A stretch of 64,000 bases of DNA from Eutrigla gurnardus (Eukaryota > Chordata > Actinopteri > Perciformes > Triglidae), in NCBI GenBank assembly GCA_963514095.1, contig OY741273.1, forward strand, positions 22,320,546 to 22,384,545, in the 5' to 3' direction. This document shows, in pieces, positions 56,966 through 64,000 of this stretch (the first letter of the stretch is position 1; each line of letters opens with the position of its first letter). The notes beneath the pieces are model-generated. The model saw only the letters and a list, made by a program, of their open reading frames with translations, had not been told where the DNA came from and did no database searches. A program made the translations under genes and the position numbers.

Positions 56966-59900
56966 GATGTTTTTTTTTTTAAAATAATGAACAACCTGTT
57001 GACACATTTTTCAATGAAATGACCTGAGAAAAGAAATGCTCCAATGATGAGGAATGTTATTTTACCTCTCACTGTCTGGTTGTAGACAAAAAAAAAAAAA
57101 AACACCTCCCCAGAAGGTTTGTGCTCCTAGACAAACGGTGCAGCAATGCCCTCGCCCCCCCAGTGACGCGGCCTGTGACCACAGATCAAATAGTGACCGA
57201 TGCACAGATGACTCAGAACAGTAAAACCACACACACCCGGTTTGGGAACGGTTATTTCCCATGCTTCACCCCTTCCCTCTCTCTTTACACAGACAATCCA
57301 CTTTACCACGACGGTCCTCCTCAGTTTAAAGCAATAAACAAGGCTGGGCACGAGTAGTAGAGTGTAAATAAAAAGCAGATGAGACGCTGAGAGAGCCGAT
57401 GATGTATTTGGCGTTGGACCAGAATCCCACGCTGCAGAGCGAGAGACGAACCATCGCTGCGAACTGAGGTCACTCACCCCCGTTTGGACGAGGACCAGCA
57501 GATGGCTGAGACAGAGGGCTGGCTTGGTCGTCTCAAACATACACTTTTTCCACTCATATTCTGGTGGAGAGTTACTGATGCTATGCCTGTCAGGCTTTCC
57601 ACTCTAGCACAGCACATCTGACAATCTGGGAGATAGAAACAACACGATCATGATAATGATCCACACACGAATTAGTATTTTTAAAATAACACTTCTGTTT
57701 CTGGGAACACCACTGTAAACTGCAACTAACAGTCTCAATCACAGCTTGTTGCTCTCAAAAATGCAGAACTCACCGAGGGGAGGGACGGACCATTCTGAGG
57801 GAGTTATTCATGCAGAAAGAAGTTTGCATTGATCTATTTCTTTAGAGGTGTGAACTGTTTTTCAATGCACAGTGTTGATTTATGCTTAAGTAAGTCTGCG
57901 TGAAGGTTCTGAACATATTTTACAACAATCTGGTGCTTGATCCGACAGATCTGCTGCACATAATAATGCACGAGTGTGTAACACCACTGCAGTGAGAGAC
58001 TACATGGATTTACCAGTGTAGGAAATGTAAACAAACTGTCATGGATTACAGTGCTGGTAAAAAAAAACACTCATAAATCTTTATTCTGCCACACTGGCAT
58101 CAATAATTAGAATAATACAATAATAATAATACAAACAAGTGACAGAAGGCCCGAGACATGCCCATGAGGAGAAACATGACGCAGCTTCATAAACGATGCC
58201 AATAAACCACACAACGATCCAAAACAAACACGACAGCAATGGAAACCTGTTGCAAATGAAAAATCAAACTGCAGCGAGTCTGAAACAATACAAACAAACG
58301 TATACAAAGTCAAAAACACGCAAACCCCGGAAACAAACGTAACAGACAAAAGCTGTTGATCCAACATGTGGAGGTTCTCCAGGCCTCTAGGGGGAGCCCT
58401 TAGAGGAACAGCTTGATTTGTTTTTGTCTCCCAGAGCTCTATGATAGAACCTCACATTACTACAGAGACCCAACCAAACTCTGTATAAACCAGAGACTGT
58501 CTCAACGGTACAAACAAGATGACATTGTCTTCATGAGGTTATTTTCAGTGGCGATGGAGCTGCTACGCTGCGTAGCCTAGCTCCATTCAGTAAACCATGA
58601 CTTCTGATTTTGTTGTTGTTGACGAATTGTCTTTTAATCCATTTGCTGCCATTAAATCACAACAAAACTGTTTATTGTTGAAGAAATTCTGCAAATCTAC
58701 GTGCGACCCGGTCTTTGGGAATGACTGCCCCAGAGGCCTGGAGAGCCTCTTTGTGTTGCCTGGATATGCAGCATATATTTGTTTTGGCTTTTGTGCAGCT
58801 TTTTCATATGCAGAATGTTTCCAATGTTGTATTTGTTTTGGATTTCTGTATGCATTTTTGAATCAGCATCGTTTCTAAAGCTGCAGTATGTTCCTCCCAA
58901 TGCTGCTTGAGGCAGAAGCGTGGCGTGCTTCACGGGGAGAAAAAGTCATTCTTGCAGGTGGAAGATCTGTCCTGCTAACCGATCCGACACGGAAACGACA
59001 CGGGATGATCTCTGAAGGAAGTTAGACGATAAAATGTCCCCATGCTGATAGTCTGACCTACATACCTCCAATCATCCCCTTCACAAAGTCATATCTGCTC
59101 TAGTGATCCCAGACGTGTGTTCTGTGTGAAGACTTTGTCACAGCCTGGATTTCATACCACATCTCTGAAAATGCCACGTTTGCCTCGGCTCCTCTCGGGT
59201 GCGTCACCACTGCTTTTGGCCTCTCCGTGTCCCTGCATCTCGCTGTGTGATCCGTTCAGCCCACCGCGCCACGTCGTGGACGCTCTCCCCCGCTCTGCCG
59301 GCGGTCTCGTCTTCTGAAAGGCCTGAAACCCGCCCACTCGCTTCCCCAATCTGACTCACAAGGTGAATCCAGGTGAAACCGACTGTCGCCGCCTGCAGCC
59401 TCTCCAGACATGTGATGTGTATTTACGACGGTGGGGGAAGACAGATTATACAGGGGGGATTTAGGATGGTGCATTTAATTAGAAGAATGCCCCCCCCTTC
59501 AGGTTATTCATCCAGTCAGCTGGAAGACAGCGGGTCTCCTCCTGCCTCTTCTCCCCTGTGACAGAGAAAGTGAGAAAGCACCTCCTCCCCCTCCTCCACA
59601 TTGCATGGAGGGTGTGAGCTGTTGTGTTTATGTCTGCCTGGCTGTGTGATATGGCTCACACACAACAGACGAGCAGGAGGAGCATCATGTTAACTGCAAG
59701 ACTATTCTCGGTTTTATGGACGTATTTTCAAGAGGAATCGCTGACTCCGGTAGTTTGATGTAATCATATGTGAGCTGTGTTTTTGCAGAGTCATGTTCCA
59801 AGCAATCACTCCAGCAGCCCCATCACACTGATTAGGCCGACGCCAAGCAGGGAGGAGGAGCTTGTTGGGATTGTGTTTTGGCAAGAATCTGATCAGAAGA

Positions 59901-61780
59901 TCCGTGTTCTCATTCAATACCACAATAGCTCATGGCATATTAAGAGAATGGAGATAGGGAACATCTTATACAGGTTCCCATTAGAGAGCTGGGGGGATAG
60001 GAACCCTGGGAACGTTGAACCCACTGTCAAGTTGTGTCATAATGTGTCATATAATCTGGGGAACGTAGGACCATGGGAACAGAGGAATACTCCAAGCAAC
60101 ATGATATAATGCATTTTTTATCTAATTGTATTTATTTATTTTGTAAGTACTCAAAATAAATTAAAAATGTTTTTTTATTATTATTAATAATCTGAATCTG
60201 TAATGTAACCGGTAAAAGAGTTTTTCAAAAATAAATGTGCTGAAGTCAAAGGTACAGTATAAAGTATAAAGTTGAAGAAAATGGAAATACTACAAGTACA
60301 GAAATGGCATTACTGTATTTTGGCAAAAAAGATATAAATAATGCAACGCGTGACTATAATATACAACGTTTTCAACTTTGAGGGATGATGTTTTCTTTTT
60401 TGTTGGATTTTTCATACTAACAATGACCCAAATGAGTGCTGTGAAACGGTTACTCAAAATGCTGAGAGCGCTATCAGCCAACATTTTCAGCCCTTTATTC
60501 CTCATTGTTTTGTTTTTTATGACACATTTCAACAATCACCAGTAAAAAAAGAAAAAAAGCTACATAATAATACAAAATTGCAGTCAGACTTAGACACACA
60601 GTGGAGCTTTTAGCAGTTAAATAGGCGGATTGACGGAGAGCGAATATTGAGCTTCCATTCATCGCGTGGCCAGAAACACAACTCCAACTGAAGCCTGTCA
60701 GCTGGATGAGGTAGGTACCTTCATCCTAAAAAGCAGGTGTGTATAAGGGTCACACTGGAAATGGAAACTCAAAAGATGCATGTGCAAACAAACTATTAGT
60801 GAATGTGACTGTTGATGTTCTCGTGCCCTGATTTCACAAAGGGATCAAGAGCAACAAATAACTGTTATAGTTTTGGGAAGAAATGCAGTAGAATCCAAAA
60901 TTTAGATTCTCTGTCCAAGAGTATAATTTTGTGTATAAAAGTTAGGTATGTTGATATTTTTCTGCCCTCTAGTGACCGAAACCATCGGCGTAAATTCTGT
61001 CATTGATCTACAGAATACACTGGGAACAATTTTTGCACAGAGAGTCTTTATCTGTGCCAGGCAGCAGCGGAGCTCAGTGGGTAATACCACCATTATTCAC
61101 ACAGCTAAGAGGTCACTGGTCCACTGGGAATAAACATGAGTCACAATGAGGCACCAACAAATGACGGTGTTGTGTTGTGGAGGACGCCGGCGAAGGCGAA
61201 CCATCAGTCCTGCTTCATCTAATTCAAACGCACTTACGGATTCAGATCTGGCCGTGCCAATGCATTGAATGTAGATGACTGTGTTGCCCCCCCGTGTCAG
61301 CGTGCAGCGGTGGGCGTTACACACAGCTAAAGGTTACATTTGAATTTCTCCACTTCGCCACAGTACGACATATATTCATATGACTGCCTGCTGTATAATG
61401 CAAGAGGACTTATCGTCTTTCTAAACCGGCGCTATGTTTTCTCTGGACAGACTTTTCAGCTCCTTTGAGACGTGTTGAAGCTATGGGATTGACCACGTGT
61501 GCAACATCTGCAGTCACAAATTCATAGTTGTTTTCCTTCTAAGCCCTGAGAGAGCAGATCATTCAAATCTATCAAAAGCGTAATCCGCTTGAATCACCTC
61601 GTCTCCCACTGCAACGACGCTGGTTCTGTCATAATCTCATATATTTTTAGAAACGGGTGTTTCATTGTTTTCTCCGTTCCCCTCGGTGTGCTATGAACAC
61701 AGTTATTGTAAAGCCAGTAACAGCCTCAGGGTGACTATGCTGCTAAATGGAGGAAGGAGGAAGCAGTGTACAATTCAGAG
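56966..61780. other. Gene-free stretch
   Basis: No recognisable coding gene. There is a poly-A run at about 57087-57101 and AT-rich DNA at 60.1-60.6 kb. The open minus frame 57127-57540 has no domain I recognise. If lrrc75a continues upstream, this is its intron. Confidence 0.45.
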
Positions 61781-61782
61781 GG

Positions 61783-61785
<3 letters not shown>

Positions 61786-61830
<45 letters not shown>
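61786..61830. repeat. (GA)n microsatellite
   Basis: About 22 uninterrupted GA units. Confidence 0.97.
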
Positions 61831-61833
<3 letters not shown>

Positions 61834-62275
61834 TTCATTGGACGAGTTAAGAGAAAGAGAAAAGATGTAGATTAAAATAAGAAAAGGCAGAGAAAGAAAA
61901 TGAATCCAAGTGCTTTGAAGCGCTCTGATTGTGAAACTTCATCATCTCCACAATGTCAGTTATAGCCTGCATTAATAATTGAAGACACAAAGTTAACACT
62001 GCAACTCATTTTGAAAACGAGCAGGCGGACTGCTCACATTCAAAACAGGCGTACATGTTTTCTGCAATAAATTCAAATGAGGCCGAATACAAAAGGCACT
62101 GAAAACAGAGCAAAAGAGGTAATCTTTAGTCCTGATAATGCAGCTCCAAATCCAGAGGGACAAAGAGCCTCGCGCTGAAGAAAGCAGCGAACCAATAGGA
62201 GGAACAAAGGACATAAATCAACTGGGAAATGATAGACATGAGGAGGGTTTTACAGTGAAAACAACAGCAAGAGCA

Positions 62276-63300
62276 ATCAATGCATTCGTCACCCAGGAAC
62301 TGTCTACACACTCTCACATGAGGCCGGGCATTGTCCTGCACCAGGAGGAACCCAGGGCCCACTGCACCAGGAGGAACCCAGGGCCCACTGCACCAGGTGG
62401 AACCCTGGGCCTACTGCACCAGGAGGAACCCTGGGCCCACTGCACCAGGAGGAACCCAGGGCCCACTGCACCAGGAGGAACCCTGGGCCCACTGCACCAG
62501 GAGGAACCCAGGGCCCACTGCACCAGGAGGAACCCAGGGCCCACTGCACCAGGTGGAACCCTGGGCCCACTGCACCAGGAGGAACCCAGGGCCCACTGCA
62601 CCAGGAGGAACCCTGGGCCCACTGCACCAGCACCAGGAGGAACCCTGGCCCACTGCACCAGGAGGAACCCAGGGCCCACTGCACCAGGAGGAACCCTTGG
62701 CCACTGCACCAGGAGGAACCCTGGGCCCACTGCACCAGCACCAGGAGGAACCCAGGGCCCACTGCACCAGGAGGAACCCAGGGCTCACTGCACCAGCACC
62801 AGGAGGAACCCAGGGCCCACTGCACCAGGAGGAACCCAGGGCCCACTGCATCAGAAGGAACCCAGGACCCACTGCACCAGGAGGAACCCAGGGCCCACTG
62901 CACCAGGTGGAACCCAGGGCCCACTGCAGCAGGAGGAATCCAGGGCCCACTGCACCAGGTGGAACCCAGGGCCTACTGCACCAGGAGGAACCCAGGGCCC
63001 ACTGCACCATGAGGAACCCAGGGCCCACTGCACCAGGAGGAACCCAGGGCCCACTGCACCAGTGTGAAGTAAATTCTGGTGTTCTCTGGTGAATGCCAAT
63101 AGAGCTGCATGGTGCTGGACTGTGAGACTAGGTCCCACTAGAGGACATCGAGCCCTCATGCCACCCTCATGGAGTCTGTTTCTGACAGAAACATGCACAC
63201 CAGTAGCCGGCTGGAGGTCCTGTAGAGCTCTGGCAGTGCTCCTCCTGTTCCTCCCCACGCAAAGCAGCAGATCCTGGTCCTGCTGGTTGGTTGATGCCCC
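62276..63300 (-). pseudogene. Tc1-like transposase relic, internally deleted and expanded
   Basis: On the minus strand, 63300-63070 encodes the N-terminal DNA-binding part of a fish Tc1-like transposase: QQDQDLLLCVGRNRRSTARA, LQDLQPATGVHVSVRNRLHE, GGMRARCPLVGPSLTVQHHA, ending LLAFTREHQN. At 62345-62276 it resumes with GPGFLLVQDNARPHV and VCRQFLGDECID, the region with the second catalytic Asp (QDNARPH). The catalytic segment between, about 85 residues in typical Tc1 proteins and including the first Asp, is gone; in its place is a 26-bp minisatellite. Homology stops abruptly after GDECID, so the third acidic residue is also missing. Terminal inverted repeats were not found. The DQT of the usual VSDQTVRNRL is deleted. 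The element cannot encode an active enzyme. Confidence 0.88.
62339..63056. repeat. 27-copy, 26-bp minisatellite
   Basis: Consensus unit CACCAGGAGGAACCCAGGGC plus CCACTG. There are 27 complete units: 24 simple ones and three carrying an extra CACCAG hexamer (at about 62626, 62732 and 62793). Two units lack one base; lengths sum to the observed 718 bp. Common variants are AACCCT for AACCCA and GGTGG for GGAGG. Because 26 is not divisible by 3 and the unit has no stop in any frame, long open frames appear on both strands (for example plus 62138-63067); these are artefacts, not genes. Confidence 0.97.
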
Positions 63301-64000
63301 TCTACATCCCTGTCAAGCTCTCCTGGTGAAACTGGATGACCCAATGAATGCGTTGATAAATTGGGTTCTATGGGTCCCAAAAAACAAAAAGCATACTGTT
63401 TTTGTGGATACAGGGTTGTTTAATATCCGGAGCCAATCTGTTGGTGCAGCGCTCACAGTTGGCCAATCAGTAGACAGAACAAGATGCTGGTCGGCAGACA
63501 GTACCGGGTAAATCTATGATTAGTAATAATTTTGTGCATATGTACAGGCGTATAACAGCATGTCATGGGTTACCATGGTGAACAACGTCGTGGTCAAGCA
63601 CAACCTCAGCGAGACCTCGTTATTTCTCTTCCAGCATCATTAAAATCTTGGAAAAAATGGCCTGATGGTGGACATACAGGCAGTTGTTTCCTTGTTGGTT
63701 GTCTTGCCTACTGAACCTTTTTTGATTTTCATATGGAGCAGAATGGTTTTCTCAGTGTTTCACTTCATTTTGCAGCCATCATTAACAATGGGGTGGCAAA
63801 CTTTACCGAATACCTATTCTTATAGATATAATGATGCTAATATGGAAGGCATGGGTTCTCAGCGGCTATCGCCTGATGATGACGATAGTTCTGGACGGAG
63901 ACCCGTACTGCCCTTCCAAGGTCTGCCGAGGCCAACAAGCCCATAGCTGATCATCATCGGATTGCTGCTTCTGCCTACAGAAAGAAAAGGTTTGGCTTTC
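63301..64000. other. Right end of the window, nothing firmly identified
   Basis: An open frame at 63665-63946 (plus) contains an acceptor-like TTTTGCAG at about 63769 and an acidic patch SPDDDDSSGRRP. I recognise no family. It may be an exon of a gene continuing off the window or chance. Confidence 0.25.

Noticed and set aside
57127..57540. 137-residue minus frame upstream of lrrc75a, considered as a missing lrrc75a 5' exon
   Set aside because: No similarity to the conserved LRRC75A N-terminal half (no LYRYAS- or LARYIHC-like words).
62138..63067. Long proline/glycine-rich open frames on both strands over the 26-bp array
   Set aside because: They follow from a unit length of 26 with no stop in any frame; the translation changes frame every unit and repeats every 78 bp. 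Not genes.
63665..63946. 93-residue frame at the window end with an acidic patch
   Set aside because: Cannot be tied to a known protein or to partner exons inside the window; reported only as unresolved.
1..64000. CRISPR arrays, prokaryotic operons, tRNA genes, viral genes
   Set aside because: No spaced direct repeats of CRISPR type, no operon layout, no complete tRNA cloverleaf (only a SINE-like B box near 15.3 kb), and no recognisable viral protein.

Overview
This window is nuclear DNA from a vertebrate, most likely a teleost fish. The evidence is short-intron vertebrate genes, (CA)n/(GT)n microsatellites about every few kilobases, miniature inverted-repeat elements, a Tc1-like transposase relic and a 5'-truncated LINE ending in a GATG-type tail. 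Nothing looks bacterial or viral: there are no operons, CRISPR arrays, rRNAs or convincing tRNAs.

Four protein-coding genes are well supported. ywhae (14-3-3 epsilon; minus strand, 18959-27831, six coding exons, 255 codons plus stop) and crk (CRK adaptor; minus strand, 32561-38082, three coding exons, 314 codons plus stop) lie head to tail, the same neighbourhood as YWHAE-CRK on human 17p13.3. A ceramide-1-phosphate transfer protein gene (plus strand, 41744-42473, two exons) begins 3.7 kb beyond the crk start. The last two coding exons of an LRRC75A-type leucine-rich-repeat gene occupy 52115-53952 on the minus strand; its 5' exons were not found and probably lie beyond 64 kb.

Between these genes are two broken genes: a UBXN10-like pseudogene (43184-43727) and a two-exon 3' fragment of a DDX19-type RNA helicase (45211-about 45540).

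The rest is intronic or intergenic and rich in mobile-element debris. The clearest cases are a 1.1-kb imperfect inverted repeat (47328-48460) carrying a nested 157-bp hAT-type MITE with perfect 8-bp target duplications; three copies of one MITE family (19073-20054, 39252-39572, 49881-50110); a full-length and a collapsed copy of a second family (31376-31910, 54530-54654); a LINE fragment with an 11-bp target duplication (56501-56965); and a Tc1-like transposase relic invaded from within by a 27-copy, 26-bp minisatellite (62276-63300). The first 18 kb has no recognisable coding gene, but has an orphan CpG-rich promoter-like block at about 6.5-7.3 kb.

The recognised genes do not form one pathway. 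CRK and 14-3-3 epsilon are both phospho-dependent signalling adaptors (SH2-pTyr and 14-3-3-pSer/Thr), CPTP moves ceramide-1-phosphate between membranes, and LRRC75A is poorly characterised. I found no new multi-gene system. The most unusual signals are structural: minisatellite birth inside a transposase, nested inverted repeats, and near-perfect palindromes in introns.
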